The position numbers were made by a program, and so were the translations under genes. From an uncultured Acidimicrobiales bacterium (GTDB taxonomy: Bacteria > Actinomycetota > Acidimicrobiia > Acidimicrobiales > SHLQ01): a DNA stretch of 35,476 bases. Position 1 is the stretch's first letter. Each line of letters opens with the position of its first letter. The stretch spans positions 1 through 35,476 of the forward strand of contig CALKGG010000130.1 of assembly GCA_938084885.1 (NCBI GenBank), written 5' to 3'. This document shows, piece after piece, positions 22,786 to 33,540 of the stretch. Under the pieces are notes generated by a model. That model saw only the letters and a list, made by a program, of their open reading frames with translations, was not told where the DNA came from and did not search any database.

Positions 22786-24267
22786 ATGAACAATCTCCTG
22801 AAGGGAACGGCGGGGCTCCTGCCACTGCCCTTCGGCCTTGGTCTGGTGGCCGGTGGAATCACCGTCACGACCTCATCTGTCGTTGGACTGGTAGCCGACG
22901 ATGACTCCTTTGCAACCGTGCGCTTGTTCGAAACCGCCCTTGGGCTCGTATCGATCATCATCGGCCTGGCACTGTGCAAAGTGCAATCCACGGACCTCCG
23001 TGTGTCCCGAGCGGGAGCAATGTCGATGTTCGTCGCTGGTTGGGTGGCGTTCAACACGGTAGCTATTGCCTCCTTTTTGTTGTCCGGCGAGCTCGGTTCG
23101 TTCGCCGATGTGATCTTTGAGGCGGTGAGCGCCTCCACAACAACGGGGTTTACGACTGTCGATGACCCCCAACAACTGTCCTTCGCGTTGCGGTTCCTTC
23201 GTGTTGCAATGCCGTGGGTGACTGGACTTGGTGTGTTGCTCGTCAGCCTCGGAGTCCTTCCCGCAGCCGTCGCGGGCGCCGAGCTGCTCCCAGAACGGCC
23301 GCTTCGAGGACGAAGCAAAATTGCGACCACCTCAATGGACGCTTTCAAGAACACCTTGGGGCTCTATGGCCTGTTGACGTTTGCGCTCGTCATTGGCTAC
23401 GCGTTTGCCGGCATGGGATTCTTCGACGCACTGACCTATGCCCTGTCCACGGCGTCGACGGGTGGCATGTCGAACCACGCCGAGTCGCTTGGGCACTTCA
23501 ATAACGAAGCAATCGAATGGGTTGCTGCGGCCGGGATGGCAGCAGCCGGTGGCAACCTCTTAGTCGTGTGGTGGGCAATCAAGGGCCGGTTTGGTTCGGT
23601 CTTCAAATCCACTGAACTTCGCCTCTATATCAGCCTGATTCTCGTGGGCTTCATCGCCGTGCGGTTCAGTGGCAGCGGGTTGTCATCGTCGGATTCGGCT
23701 GTCGCGGTCACCTCGATGTTGTCGACAACAGGGCTTCGGTCAGCGAATTGGGCAGCGGGAAGCCAGTTTGCCCAGGCGATCTTGCTCGTCGCTGCCGGGA
23801 TCGGCGCAATGAGCGGCTCGGTGGGAAGCGGCTTTCGTCAGGCTCGCGTCGCGCGCATTGCACTCGAGGTGCGCCGCAGCCTGCAAAACCTGTTGACCCC
23901 AACACGCACGAGCATCGTCCGGATCGACGGCGTTGCGGTCGAAGAACGGTCCCTGGAACTGACCTACGGGTATCTCTGGATGCATGCGTTCACGCTCGCA
24001 GGAATGTCGGTGCTGTTGTTTGTGCCCGCGTTCGATTTGCTCGCGACGCTGAGCTTCGCGCTTGGCATCGTGTCGAACGTCGGGGTCCTCGTCGACGGTG
24101 ATGAGATTGCCCAACACGTCGAGCTGTCCGGTTGGAGCAAACTTGTTGCCTCGTTCGGCATGCTGCTCGGACGGCTCTCGATCTATCCGGTGCTGCTCAC
24201 TATCGGCGGTTTCTTTCGCTGGCTCAACCGGCTGAAGCCGCACAAGGTGATTGGAGCGCAGGCCTAA
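22786..24267 (+). CDS. TrkH-family potassium transporter, divergent first copy
   Basis: 493 residues, polytopic, with the four pore-loop repeats of the TrkH/KtrB superfamily. The selectivity-filter glycines are in SASTTTGFTTV (loop 1), STASTGGMSNH (loop 2), SMLSTTGLRSA (loop 3) and GIVSNVGVLV (loop 4). All four glycines are kept, but loop 4 reads SNVGVL instead of the usual GNxGP, and the protein is shorter than the second TrkH at its N-terminus. It probably passes K+ (or K+/Na+) across the membrane under control of the adjacent TrkA. Its stop overlaps the start of the second trkH by one base (TAATG), so the two are coupled. Confidence 0.88.
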   Translation: MNNLLKGTAGLLPLPFGLGLVAGGITVTTSSVVGLVADDDSFATVRLFETALGLVSIIIGLALCKVQSTDLRVSRAGAMSMFVAGWVAFNTVAIASFLLSGELGSFADVIFEAVSASTTTGFTTVDDPQQLSFALRFLRVAMPWVTGLGVLLVSLGVLPAAVAGAELLPERPLRGRSKIATTSMDAFKNTLGLYGLLTFALVIGYAFAGMGFFDALTYALSTASTGGMSNHAESLGHFNNEAIEWVAAAGMAAAGGNLLVVWWAIKGRFGSVFKSTELRLYISLILVGFIAVRFSGSGLSSSDSAVAVTSMLSTTGLRSANWAAGSQFAQAILLVAAGIGAMSGSVGSGFRQARVARIALEVRRSLQNLLTPTRTSIVRIDGVAVEERSLELTYGYLWMHAFTLAGMSVLLFVPAFDLLATLSFALGIVSNVGVLVDGDEIAQHVELSGWSKLVASFGMLLGRLSIYPVLLTIGGFFRWLNRLKPHKVIGAQA

Positions 24268-25862
24268 TGCTCTTACACCGCTCCGAGCAGAAAAATCCGG
24301 CGTTCGCGACCGGATCGCGACGCTGGCACGCAACCGTGACCCACATTGCCGGCCTTGCGCTCCTGTCGATATCGCCTGGGCTCGTCATCAGCGCGATCGT
24401 CGAGCTCGTTGGTGGCGGTGATGCTGCCGGGATGCTCGCCATCACCGCGGTCATCTTTGCTGTTCTCGGCGCAGCGATGTGGCGCGGTACCCAACTTGGA
24501 GATCTCACACTCCGAACCGTCTTTGCCGCGGTTGGTTGGAGCTGGCTTCTGGTCTCGGTCCTTGGTGCGCTCCCATTCGTCCTCGCCCGAACCTTCCAAC
24601 GCGAAGGTGCGAGCCGCTGGGTCGAGCTAGGCGATGCGGTCTTTGAATCAGTCTCCGGTTACACCTGCACCGGATCGACGGTTTTGACGACACTGCCCGA
24701 CCTCGGCGGGGACGATACCCAGGTTGGACGAGGCATCTTGTTTTACCGTCAACTCACCCAGTGGTACGGGGGAATGGGCTTTGTTCAGCTGGTCATTACC
24801 GTGCTGCCGACGCTTGGTTCAAAGGCCATTGGTTTCATGGGAGCCGAATCGCCGGGCCCGACCGCCGACCGGCTCTCACCGCACGCTGCGGACACCGCGA
24901 AGATCCTCTGGAAATTGTACGTTGGCGGTACTGCAGCAATGGCGGTCGCGTTCACCGCAGCCGGCATGAACTGGTGGGACGCCATCACCCATTCGTTGAC
25001 GACCGCGGCAACCGGTGGCTTCAGCACCTACAACGATTCGATCGGCGAGTTCGACAGTTTGCCGATCGAAATCGTGGCACAAATCGCCATGCTCTTCGGC
25101 GGAACGAACTGGGCGTTGCACTACCTGTTTTTGACCAAACGCCGAACCGTGCACAAAGAAGACCACGAATTCCGGGCGTACATTGCGATGTACGTTGCCG
25201 CAACACTCGCCATCTCGCTCATCTTGTCGACCGGGGGAGAGGTCGACAACTTTGGTACTGCGCTGCGAACCGCATCGTTCAACGTGGCCAGCATGGCGTC
25301 GAGTACCGGCTTTGGTAACGCACAGGGCGCGGGATCACCCGGCGATTTCGTCTTGTGGTCGGCAACCCCGCTCGTGATCATGCTGCTGCTGATGGTGATC
25401 GGCGGAATGTCCGGATCGACCGCTGGTGGCACCAAGGTCATCCGAACCCGAGTCCTGATTGCAATCAGTCACCGGACCCTCGCCGTTGCCCGCCAACCGC
25501 GAGTCATCGTCCCGGTCAAACTCGGAGGCGACGTCGTCAAAGAGCGCGTCGTGCATCGAGTGTCGTTCTTTATGATGGCCTACGTTGCGCTCGTCGTTGG
25601 CGGTTTTCTGCTCGTGACGGCGCTCGGCGGCGAACTCGAAGCCAGCCTGGCCGGAGTTGTTGGTTCACTCGGCAACATGGGGCCAGCGTTCGGCGCTGCG
25701 GGACCAACAGCCACGTTCCTCGACGCGTTCCCCGCTCCAGCACGAATGGTCCTTGCACTGCTCATGTTGATCGGGCGCCTCGAACTCTTTGCGGTGCTGC
25801 TGATGTTTGCGCTGCCGCGCCAAGTCGCCCGTCGAGCCAAACCGCACAAGCACACGTTCTAG
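24267..25862 (+). CDS. trkH: TrkH-family potassium transporter, canonical second copy
   Basis: 531 residues from ATG 24267; an upstream frame to 24132 is a shadow of the first trkH. Filter loops are SGYTCTGSTVLTT, TTAATGGFSTYNDS, SMASSTGFGNAQ and GSLGNMGPAFG. The last has the usual GNxGP form, so this copy is closest to classic TrkH. Other landmarks are QWYGGMGFVQLVITVLP and GGMSGSTAGGTKVIR, both typical. It imports K+ with TrkA as the gate. It is the last gene of the operon; a 17-bp tandem duplication follows seven bases after the stop. Having two TrkH types with one TrkA suggests either alternative partners or a mixed assembly. Confidence 0.93.
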   Translation: MLLHRSEQKNPAFATGSRRWHATVTHIAGLALLSISPGLVISAIVELVGGGDAAGMLAITAVIFAVLGAAMWRGTQLGDLTLRTVFAAVGWSWLLVSVLGALPFVLARTFQREGASRWVELGDAVFESVSGYTCTGSTVLTTLPDLGGDDTQVGRGILFYRQLTQWYGGMGFVQLVITVLPTLGSKAIGFMGAESPGPTADRLSPHAADTAKILWKLYVGGTAAMAVAFTAAGMNWWDAITHSLTTAATGGFSTYNDSIGEFDSLPIEIVAQIAMLFGGTNWALHYLFLTKRRTVHKEDHEFRAYIAMYVAATLAISLILSTGGEVDNFGTALRTASFNVASMASSTGFGNAQGAGSPGDFVLWSATPLVIMLLLMVIGGMSGSTAGGTKVIRTRVLIAISHRTLAVARQPRVIVPVKLGGDVVKERVVHRVSFFMMAYVALVVGGFLLVTALGGELEASLAGVVGSLGNMGPAFGAAGPTATFLDAFPAPARMVLALLMLIGRLELFAVLLMFALPRQVARRAKPHKHTF

Positions 25863-25868
25863 CTGTTG

Positions 25869-25902
25869 TACGCAGCAGGCTGTTCTACGCAGCAGGCTGT
25901 TC
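25869..25902. repeat. 17-bp perfect tandem duplication after trkH
   Basis: TACGCAGCAGGCTGTTC occurs twice in a row (25869-25885 and 25886-25902) and then starts a third time (TAC). It begins seven bases after the trkH stop, between convergent genes. Confidence 0.9.
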
Positions 25903-25915
25903 TACACCGTTCTGC

Positions 25916-27229
25916 TCAGGACGAGAGCAACTCGGCAAGCAAGAGCGTGAGCTCCCACGGGTCATTGGTCCCCGCGAGCTCGCGGCAGCTGTGCATTGCG
26001 AGCTGCGGGCACCCAACGTCGAGTGCGCTCATACCGAGTAGGGCCGACACCGTCGGCCCGATCGTCGAACCGCACGGAAGGTCCGAGCGGCTCACAAACG
26101 ACTGCGTTCGCACCCCAGCGCGTTCAGCTGCGAGATGGAAGATGCCTTCGGAGGTCGCGGTCGTGGTGTACCGCTGGTTGGCGTTGTGCTTTAACGCCGG
26201 GCCAGCGTTGAGCGCAATGTGATGTTGCGGCTCGTGGCGATCCGGGTAATTGGGATGCGTGGCGTGAGCGTTATCTGCTGAGATGAAGAGGGAACGGCCC
26301 AGCGCATCATCATGTTCAGCCGGACTCGCCCCGAGACCATCTGAGATGTTGCGTAGAAGCCGAGGGAGCACAGTCGTTGCTGCACCAGTGGCGCTCACCG
26401 ACCCAACTTCCTCGTGGTCGAACAACGTGACGACGGGGATGGAATCGCCAGCGCTGACACCGCTGAGTGCGGTCAATGCCGCGTGGCACGACAACTGGTT
26501 GTCGAGTCGAGGAGCGCTAATGAACTCGAGGTCAGCGCCGATCAGCTGAGACGGTGCGGTGTCGTGCAGCATCAAATCTGCGCCGATGATGTCGGCACGA
26601 GCAATCTGTGCGGCATTCGCAACGATGTCCCAAATATCGTCCGACGCGTCTCGGGCCAATCCGTAGATGGGCGCCATGTGGCGCTGCTTGTTCAGGAGCA
26701 GCCCCTTCGTGCTGATGTCGCGGTCGAGATGGATTGCGAGCTGTGGAATGCGCAAGATTGGTCGCTCGACGTTGACGAGCACAGTCGACAAATCGTTGCC
26801 GTTGCGGACAGCGACCCGACCCGACAACGACAGATCGCGATCGAGCCACGAGTTCAAAAGTACGCCGCCATAGGTTTCGACACCGAGGGATCGATAACCA
26901 AACGGTTCTGTTGTTGGTTCGGGCTTGAGATGCAGATTCGGGCTATCGGTGTGTGCCCCAACAATCCGAAACGCAGCATCCTTCGAGGCGCCCTCGGGAA
27001 CGACCCAGGCCGTAATCGACCCGTCGTGGACCCGGTAGAACTTGCCGGTACCCCCAGTGGTCGAGGTGGCGGGCGAGAATCCGGCACCTTCGAGCAGGTC
27101 GACCGCACCGGCAACCACATGGAATGGCGATGGCGCCTCATCGATGAAACGGCACAACGCCTGGGCGTGCGCGTCGTGGGCTGGAAGTGCATGTGCGTCG
27201 GGAACCATGGTGCCAGTCTTGTTGCTCAT
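25916..27229 (-). CDS. M18 family aminopeptidase
   Basis: 437 residues, cytoplasmic. M18 enzymes form tetrahedral dodecamers and remove N-terminal acidic residues (Asp/Glu) from peptides using two zinc ions. Visible are the first metal segment GAHTDSPNLHLK (His93), RLDNQLS with the bridging Asp243, the catalytic and metal acids Glu273/Glu274 in DHEEVGS, SADNAHATHPNYPDRHEP with a further Asp ligand, and a C-terminal His in QLAMHSCRE. The set is complete, so activity is expected. The start is ATG 27229; ATG 27208 is possible. It is divergent from gltB across 106 bp and convergent with trkH. Confidence 0.94.
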   Translation of the reverse strand: MSNKTGTMVPDAHALPAHDAHAQALCRFIDEAPSPFHVVAGAVDLLEGAGFSPATSTTGGTGKFYRVHDGSITAWVVPEGASKDAAFRIVGAHTDSPNLHLKPEPTTEPFGYRSLGVETYGGVLLNSWLDRDLSLSGRVAVRNGNDLSTVLVNVERPILRIPQLAIHLDRDISTKGLLLNKQRHMAPIYGLARDASDDIWDIVANAAQIARADIIGADLMLHDTAPSQLIGADLEFISAPRLDNQLSCHAALTALSGVSAGDSIPVVTLFDHEEVGSVSATGAATTVLPRLLRNISDGLGASPAEHDDALGRSLFISADNAHATHPNYPDRHEPQHHIALNAGPALKHNANQRYTTTATSEGIFHLAAERAGVRTQSFVSRSDLPCGSTIGPTVSALLGMSALDVGCPQLAMHSCRELAGTNDPWELTLLLAELLSS

Positions 27230-27323
27230 TGGGTGTGGTGGAAGGACCCGACATCCTGTAGGTTTGGGCGTTCAGGCCGGGCCAACGTCGTCCCAGCGTG
27301 CCATCTTTGCGCTGACATCACTA

Positions 27324-27338
27324 TGAGGAACGACAATG
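27324..27338 (+). promoter_or_regulatory. Ribosome-binding site of gltB
   Basis: TGAGGA precedes the ATG at 27336 with a spacing of about six to seven bases. It is one of the few clear Shine-Dalgarno sites in the window and fixes the gltB start, which is also required for the short propeptide ahead of Cys21. Confidence 0.6.
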
Positions 27339-30300
27339 ACCTTCGGACTGCCCTCGAGGCAGGGCCTCTATAACCCTGAGAACGAACACGATTCCTGCGG
27401 GCTGAACTTCGTGTGCGACATGCTTGGTCGCCCGAGCCACCGTATTGTCCAACATGGCCTTGGCGCGCTCTGCGCGCTCGAACATCGTGGTGCGGCCGGC
27501 GCCGATCCAGACGTCGGCGATGGCTCCGGAATCCTGACCCAGCTTCCCGATGCGCTCTACCGGGACGACGTGGACTTCGAACTCCCCGACGTCGGCTACT
27601 ACGCAACGGGTATTGCCTTTTTGCCACAAGATCCGAGCGTGGCCGCCGAGGCCAAAACCGAGATCCAACGGATCGCCGTCGAAGAAGGACTTGTGGTCCT
27701 CGGGTGGCGCTCGGTGCCGACACGGCCCGAGGCCATTGGTGCAGGCGCACGCGTCACCATGCCACGGCTAAGCCAGCCATTCTTCACCCACAGCGCTGGA
27801 ACCGTGTCGGGTATCGAGCTCGACCGTGTGCTCTACATTGCCCGCAAGCGTTTCGAGCATGAGATTTCGCTGACAGCAGACGCCGCCGAGGCAAGCGAAG
27901 CCATGGGAGGCGCGTCGACAGAACATGACGGCGTCTACTTCCCGTCGCTGTCGGCCCGCACGATTGTCTACAAAGGTATGCTCACCACGCCGCAGCTCGG
28001 CGAATTTTATGACGACTTGCGCGACGAGCGGTACGAATCGGCAATCGCCCTCGTCCACAGCCGCTTCAGCACGAACACCTTCCCATCGTGGCCGCTCGCG
28101 CACCCGTACCGGCTCGTGGCCCACAACGGCGAAATCAACACGATCAAGGGCAACCGCAACTGGATGAAGGCCCGCCAATCGGCGCTTGTGTCCGACGTGT
28201 TCGGCGACTCGCTCGAACGAGCATTCCCAATCTGCACCCCCGGAGCATCAGATACTGCCGGTTTCGATGAGTGTCTCGAGTTGCTCACGCTGTCGGGTTA
28301 CAGCATGCCCGAAGCAATCCTGATGCTGATCCCCGAGCCGTGGGAGAACCACGAATCGATGGATCCCGATCGCACCGCGTTCTACGAGTACTACTCGACG
28401 TTGATGGAACCATGGGACGGGCCCGCATCGGTCTCGTTCACCGACGGCACGGTCATCGGCGCAATCCTTGACCGCAACGGCCTTCGCCCAAGCCGCTACT
28501 GGGTAACCAGCGACCATCTCGTGGTGATGGCCTCAGAGGTTGGTGTGGTCGATATCGACCCGTCGACGATCGTAGAGAAGGGTCGCCTCGAACCGGGTCG
28601 CATCTTCTTTATTGATACTGACGAAGGACGTATCCTGCGCGATGACGAGATCAAGGCAAGTGTTGCCTCGAAGCGTCCGTACAGCGAGCTGGTGTCGTCA
28701 TCGGTGACGCACCTGTCGTTACTTCCTGAGCAGACTGACGATCGGCCAGTCGAGGGGACCTTAGAGACCCGCCAGCTCGCGTTTGGGTACACGCACGAGG
28801 ACATCAAGGTCATCCTCCAGCCAATGATCGTCAACGGCAAAGAGGCGTTGGGGTCAATGGGCACCGATACACCAATCGCCGTACTATCGGAACGCTCCCG
28901 ACTCTTGCCCGACTATTTCCAGCAACTGTTCGCGCAGGTAACGAATCCGCCGCTCGATGCAATTCGTGAAGAGCTGATCACCGCAGTCGGCACCACACTC
29001 GGACCACGCGGCAACCTTCTTGCACCCGGCAACGACCCGGTACGTCAGATCCACATCGACCACCCGGTGCTCTCGCCAAGCGAGTTTGCCAGGTTGCTGC
29101 CGACCGAGGATCCAGCGTCGGGGCTACAGAGCGTGCTGCTCGACATCGTGTTTCCAAAGTCCGGGGGCGCCGAAGGATTGGCCACCGCTATTTCGGCGCT
29201 GCGCAACGCTGCTCGTAGCGCCGTCGAAGATGGTGCTGGCATCCTCATTCTCACCGATCGCGCCGTCTCCCCATCGCTCGCCCCAATTCCGCCACTGCTC
29301 GCAACCGCTGCGGTGCATCACGATCTCGTCAATGCCGGCATTCGCTCGAGAGCCGACATCGTGGTCGAAACCGGCGAGGCGCGCGAAGTGCATCACATTG
29401 CCACGCTGCTTGGTTTCGGCGCTCGGGCCGTGTTCCCGTACGTGGCTTTCGAGACCATTCGTTCCATGGCCGAAACTCGGGCCTATGGCATCGAGATCGA
29501 CATCGACCACGCAGAAAAGAACTACATCAAGTCCTTCGACAAGGGCCTCCTCAAGGTCATGTCGAAGATGGGTATCTCGACGGTCGCGTCATACACGGGC
29601 GCCCAAATCTTCGAAGCCATCGGCCTCAGCAACGAACTGCTCGACGAATACTTCGGCGCAATGGCGGGTCGTCTCGGGGGCGTTGGGCTCGACGTGCTCG
29701 TGGCAGAGGTGCTCGAACGTCACGGCCGGGCCTTCCCAAAGAACCCCAACCACCGCGCACACCGCTCGCTCGAGGTCGGCGGCGAATATCAATGGCGTCG
29801 CGAGGGCGAGTTTCATCTCTTCAACCCGGACACCGTCTTTAAGCTCCAGCACGCAACACGTTCGGGACGCTTCGACATCTTTGGTGAGTACACCGCGGCA
29901 GTAAACGACCATGCAGCGAACCTTTCGACACTGCGCGGCCTGTTCTCGTTCAAGGAGGGCGTGCGCGATCCCGTACCGCTCGACGAGGTCGAGCCAATTC
30001 ACGACATCGTCAAACGCTTCTCAACGGGGGCCATGTCCTACGGCTCGATTTCGGCCGAAGCACACGAAACCCTCGCTATTGCCATGAACCGAATCGGTGC
30101 GAAGTCCAATACTGGCGAAGGCGGCGAAGACGATGAACGCTTCGAGGTGATGGAGAACGGCGATTCGAAGCGGTCGGCAATCAAGCAGGTTGCGTCGGGC
30201 CGATTCGGTGTTACCTCGAACTATCTCGTAAACGCCGATGACATCCAGATCAAGATGGCGCAAGGCGCAAAGCCGGGCGAAGGCGGTCAACTTCCTGGTC

Positions 30301-31952
30301 ACAAGGTGTATCCGTGGATCGCAAAGACGCGGGGGAGCACCCCCGGCGTTGGGCTCATCAGCCCGCCACCGCACCACGACATCTACTCGATCGAAGACCT
30401 CGCACAGCTCATCTACGACCTAAAGAGTGCAAACCCCAAGGCCCGTGTACACGTCAAGCTCGTCAGCGAGCTCGGTGTCGGCACGGTGGCCGCCGGCGTC
30501 TCGAAGGCCCACGCCGATGTGGTGCTGATCTCGGGTCACGACGGCGGCACTGGCGCTTCGCCGCTGACCTCGGTGAAACACGCGGGTTCCCCATGGGAGC
30601 TCGGACTCGCCGAAACCCAGCAAACGCTGCTGATGAACGGCCTGCGTGACCGTGTCGTGGTCCAAGTCGATGGCCAGCTAAAGACCGGCCGCGACGTGAT
30701 GATTGCGGCGCTGCTCGGCGCGGACGAGTACGGCTTTGCTACCGCTCCACTCGTCGTGATGGGCTGCATCATGATGCGTGTGTGTCACCTCAACACGTGC
30801 CCGGTTGGCGTTGCCACCCAAGACCCCGAGCTTCGCAAAAAGTTCAGCGGTTCTCCCGAGTTCGTTGTCAATTTCTTCGAGTTCATTGCCGAGGAGGTCC
30901 GCGAAATACTCGCCGACCTCGGGTTCCGGACGCTCGACGAGGCCATTGGCCAGGTCGAATCGCTCGATCTTGGCGCAGCGATCGAGCATTGGAAGGCCGA
31001 CGGCCTCGACCTGTCACCAATCTTGTACGTGCCACCACTGCTCGATGGCGAATCCCGCCGAAACACGACGGTGCAAGACCACAAGCTCGATGAAGCCCTC
31101 GATGCGCGGCTACTCGATGCTGCAATGCCGGCCCTTACGGGTGGGACACCGGTGCGTATTGCGACCGACATTCGAAACGTCCATCGAGCTGTCGGCACCC
31201 AACTCGGGCATCACCTGACGACGATCAACGGACCCGAGGGGCTTCCTGATGATTCGATCATCATCGACGCAGACGGTTCGGCTGGAAATAGCTTCGGCGC
31301 CTTTGTGCCCAAAGGCATCACGCTGCGTCTGCGCGGCGATGCGAACGACTTTGTCGGCAAGGGTCTGAGCGGCGGGCGAATCGTGGTGCGGCCGCCAGAT
31401 GAGCTTGCGTGCGTTGCCGAGGACAACGTGATTGCGGGCAACGTTATTGCCTACGGCGCGACCTCTGGTGAGTTGTTTATCCGCGGCAAGGTGGGCGAGC
31501 GCTTCTGTGTCCGGAATTCTGGAGCGGTTGCCGTCGTCGAAGGCATTGGCGATCACGGCTGTGAATACATGACCGGCGGCGTTGCGGTGGTGCTTGGTCC
31601 AACGGGCCGTAATTTTGCGGCTGGCATGTCTGGTGGCGTGGCGTACATCTACGACGCCGACGGGGCATTTGCCCCATTGGTAAATACCGAGATGGTCGAC
31701 CTTGAATTGCTGGGGGCGAACGACGAGGCCACCGTGCAGCGATTGATCGATCAACACGTCATCGAGACCGGCTCTGACGTTGGCATTCGCGTTCTCGCCG
31801 ATTGGGACACGGCCAGAAGTTCCTTTGTCAAGGTGATGCCACGGGACTACAAGCGGGTCCTTGAAGCAGCTGCGGCGGCACGAGCAGCTGGCGCCGACGA
31901 AATGGAAGCGATCATGGCCTCGGCCAAAGAACGAGGAGCTCGACATGGGTGA
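27336..31952 (+). CDS. gltB: Glutamate synthase large subunit (GltB)
   Basis: 1538 residues, full length for the NADPH-dependent bacterial enzyme. It transfers the amide of glutamine to 2-oxoglutarate, giving two glutamates. A 20-residue propeptide precedes the nucleophile Cys21 (HDSCGLNF), followed by the class II amidotransferase domain with [17 protein letters not shown] and [18 protein letters not shown] motifs. The central domain follows, then the FMN barrel with [43 protein letters not shown] and [13 protein letters not shown]. The 3Fe-4S cluster cysteines are Cys1144, Cys1150 and Cys1155 in [16 protein letters not shown]. The C-terminal beta-helix (GXGXG) domain starts near 1270. It overlaps gltD by 8 bp, so the two subunits are translated together. 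Confidence 0.98.
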   Translation: MTFGLPSRQGLYNPENEHDSCGLNFVCDMLGRPSHRIVQHGLGALCALEHRGAAGADPDVGDGSGILTQLPDALYRDDVDFELPDVGYYATGIAFLPQDPSVAAEAKTEIQRIAVEEGLVVLGWRSVPTRPEAIGAGARVTMPRLSQPFFTHSAGTVSGIELDRVLYIARKRFEHEISLTADAAEASEAMGGASTEHDGVYFPSLSARTIVYKGMLTTPQLGEFYDDLRDERYESAIALVHSRFSTNTFPSWPLAHPYRLVAHNGEINTIKGNRNWMKARQSALVSDVFGDSLERAFPICTPGASDTAGFDECLELLTLSGYSMPEAILMLIPEPWENHESMDPDRTAFYEYYSTLMEPWDGPASVSFTDGTVIGAILDRNGLRPSRYWVTSDHLVVMASEVGVVDIDPSTIVEKGRLEPGRIFFIDTDEGRILRDDEIKASVASKRPYSELVSSSVTHLSLLPEQTDDRPVEGTLETRQLAFGYTHEDIKVILQPMIVNGKEALGSMGTDTPIAVLSERSRLLPDYFQQLFAQVTNPPLDAIREELITAVGTTLGPRGNLLAPGNDPVRQIHIDHPVLSPSEFARLLPTEDPASGLQSVLLDIVFPKSGGAEGLATAISALRNAARSAVEDGAGILILTDRAVSPSLAPIPPLLATAAVHHDLVNAGIRSRADIVVETGEAREVHHIATLLGFGARAVFPYVAFETIRSMAETRAYGIEIDIDHAEKNYIKSFDKGLLKVMSKMGISTVASYTGAQIFEAIGLSNELLDEYFGAMAGRLGGVGLDVLVAEVLERHGRAFPKNPNHRAHRSLEVGGEYQWRREGEFHLFNPDTVFKLQHATRSGRFDIFGEYTAAVNDHAANLSTLRGLFSFKEGVRDPVPLDEVEPIHDIVKRFSTGAMSYGSISAEAHETLAIAMNRIGAKSNTGEGGEDDERFEVMENGDSKRSAIKQVASGRFGVTSNYLVNADDIQIKMAQGAKPGEGGQLPGHKVYPWIAKTRGSTPGVGLISPPPHHDIYSIEDLAQLIYDLKSANPKARVHVKLVSELGVGTVAAGVSKAHADVVLISGHDGGTGASPLTSVKHAGSPWELGLAETQQTLLMNGLRDRVVVQVDGQLKTGRDVMIAALLGADEYGFATAPLVVMGCIMMRVCHLNTCPVGVATQDPELRKKFSGSPEFVVNFFEFIAEEVREILADLGFRTLDEAIGQVESLDLGAAIEHWKADGLDLSPILYVPPLLDGESRRNTTVQDHKLDEALDARLLDAAMPALTGGTPVRIATDIRNVHRAVGTQLGHHLTTINGPEGLPDDSIIIDADGSAGNSFGAFVPKGITLRLRGDANDFVGKGLSGGRIVVRPPDELACVAEDNVIAGNVIAYGATSGELFIRGKVGERFCVRNSGAVAVVEGIGDHGCEYMTGGVAVVLGPTGRNFAAGMSGGVAYIYDADGAFAPLVNTEMVDLELLGANDEATVQRLIDQHVIETGSDVGIRVLADWDTARSSFVKVMPRDYKRVLEAAAAARAAGADEMEAIMASAKERGARHG

Positions 31953-33426
31953 TCCAACAGGTTTCATGAAGCACGACCGCAAGACGCCGACGATGCGTCC
32001 AGTGCCGGTGCGGATCTTGGACTGGAACGAGGTCTACGAGCCCTTCGACGAAGCCGAGCTAAAGACGCAGGCTTCGCGATGTATGGATTGTGGTATTCCG
32101 TTCTGCAACAGCGGATGCCCCCTCGGCAATCTCATTCCTGACTGGAATGATCTTGTCTACCGCGACGATTGGAAAGCGGCGTCCGAACGCCTGCACGCCA
32201 CCAACAATTTCCCTGAGTTCACCGGTCGATTGTGCCCAGCACCGTGCGAAGGGTCGTGCGTTCTCGGTGTACACGAACCACCAGTCACTATCAAACAGGT
32301 CGAGATCGAGATCATCGAACGTGCCTTCGCCGAAGGATGGGTCACCCCAATTGTCCCGTCGGTCAAAACCGGCAAGTCGGTGGCGGTCATTGGTTCTGGG
32401 CCGGCGGGTCTCGCCGTTGCCCAACAGCTCACTCGCGCTGGTCACGACGTGACCGTGTTTGAACGTGCGCCAAGCATCGGCGGTCTACTTCGATACGGTA
32501 TTCCCGAGTTCAAGATGGAGAAGCGTTTCATCGACCGTCGTCTCGAGCAGATGGAAGCCGAAGGCACCGTCTTTCGAACCGGCGTGAACGTCGGCGTCGA
32601 CATCACGACCGCCGAGTTGCAAGGCGATTTCGATGCTGTTGTCCTCGCTGCTGGAGCGACCCAATGGCGCGACCTCCCAATTCCTGGCCGCGACGCTGAA
32701 GGCGTCTATCAGGCAATGGAGTTCTTGCCACCAGCCAATGCCGTGCAACTTGGCGAGCTCGACGAGCACCCAACGTCGGCCGAGGGCAAGGACGTCATCA
32801 TCATCGGCGGTGGCGATACCGGCGCCGACTGCCTGGGAACGGTGTTGCGCCACGGCGCGTCATCGGTCCATCAGTTTGAGATCATGCCCGAACCACCCAA
32901 CGAGCGATCCGAAGCCAACCCGTGGCCATTGTGGCCACTCGTGCTGCGCACACCGTCGGCGCACAAGGAAGCTATCGAACTCGTTGGCCACGACGTACGC
33001 GAGTACGGCATCAATACCGTCGAGTTTGAAAAGGACGCGAACGGCCACGTGTCGTCTCTCAAGACCGTGCGGGTCGAATCCCAAGTGGTCGATGGCCGCC
33101 CAACCTTTGTGCCCATCGACGGAAGCGAAGCGTCGTTCCCCGCACAGATGGTACTGCTCGCAATGGGCTTCACTGGCCCGGAGAAGTCGCCGTTGATCAG
33201 CGATCTCGGTGTTGAACTCACTAACCGCGGCAACGTCGATCGAACCCTCGAGTACTCGACCAACGTCGATGGCGTATTCGTATGCGGGGACATGGGGCGC
33301 GGCCAGTCATTGATTGTCTGGGCAATCGCCGAGGGTCGAGCGTGTGCAGCCGCGGTCGATGCGGCGCTCATGGGCGAGACCGGCCTCCCGGTGCCCGTCA
33401 CTCCTCACGACATGCCCCTCCGCTAA
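31945..33426 (+). CDS. gltD: Glutamate synthase small subunit (GltD)
   Basis: 493 residues from ATG 31945, which lies within the last 8 bp of gltB; an upstream in-frame ATG at 31861 is only a shadow. GltD takes electrons from NADPH by way of FAD and two 4Fe-4S clusters to the FMN of GltB. Cluster cysteines are Cys46, Cys49, Cys54 and Cys58 in [13 protein letters not shown], and Cys97, Cys101 and Cys105 in CPAPCEGSC. The FAD site is [15 protein letters not shown] (148-162) and the NADPH site is [13 protein letters not shown] (about 290). The late FAD contact is [18 protein letters not shown]. No terminator is obvious in the 114 bp before the next gene. Confidence 0.97.
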   Translation: MGDPTGFMKHDRKTPTMRPVPVRILDWNEVYEPFDEAELKTQASRCMDCGIPFCNSGCPLGNLIPDWNDLVYRDDWKAASERLHATNNFPEFTGRLCPAPCEGSCVLGVHEPPVTIKQVEIEIIERAFAEGWVTPIVPSVKTGKSVAVIGSGPAGLAVAQQLTRAGHDVTVFERAPSIGGLLRYGIPEFKMEKRFIDRRLEQMEAEGTVFRTGVNVGVDITTAELQGDFDAVVLAAGATQWRDLPIPGRDAEGVYQAMEFLPPANAVQLGELDEHPTSAEGKDVIIIGGGDTGADCLGTVLRHGASSVHQFEIMPEPPNERSEANPWPLWPLVLRTPSAHKEAIELVGHDVREYGINTVEFEKDANGHVSSLKTVRVESQVVDGRPTFVPIDGSEASFPAQMVLLAMGFTGPEKSPLISDLGVELTNRGNVDRTLEYSTNVDGVFVCGDMGRGQSLIVWAIAEGRACAAAVDAALMGETGLPVPVTPHDMPLR

Positions 33427-33478
33427 CACGCCGGGGCTGCCAACGACCAAATTTGGCGAAAGCTACGGACATTTTCCC

Positions 33479-33505
33479 TTAACTGTGTGACGTCAATTCC
33501 GATAG
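33479..33505 (+). promoter_or_regulatory. Candidate sigma-28/WhiG-type promoter upstream of the histidine kinase
   Basis: TTAA (33479-33482), exactly 15 bases, then TCCGATAG (33498-33505). The FliA/WhiG consensus is TAAA-N15-GCCGATAA, so 9 of 12 positions match with the right spacing. The ATG is 35 bp further on, with GAGGGA as the ribosome-binding site. Assigned by pattern only. Confidence 0.4.
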
Positions 33506-33512
33506 GTCGGAA
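33497..33512. promoter_or_regulatory. Palindrome overlapping the candidate -10 element
   Basis: TTCCGA-TAGG-TCGGAA is a perfect six-bp inverted repeat. It covers the proposed -10 element and the likely transcription start, so it could be a repressor site or a leader hairpin. Confidence 0.4.
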
Positions 33513-33540
33513 GTAACGCACTCCGTATGTCGAGGGAATC

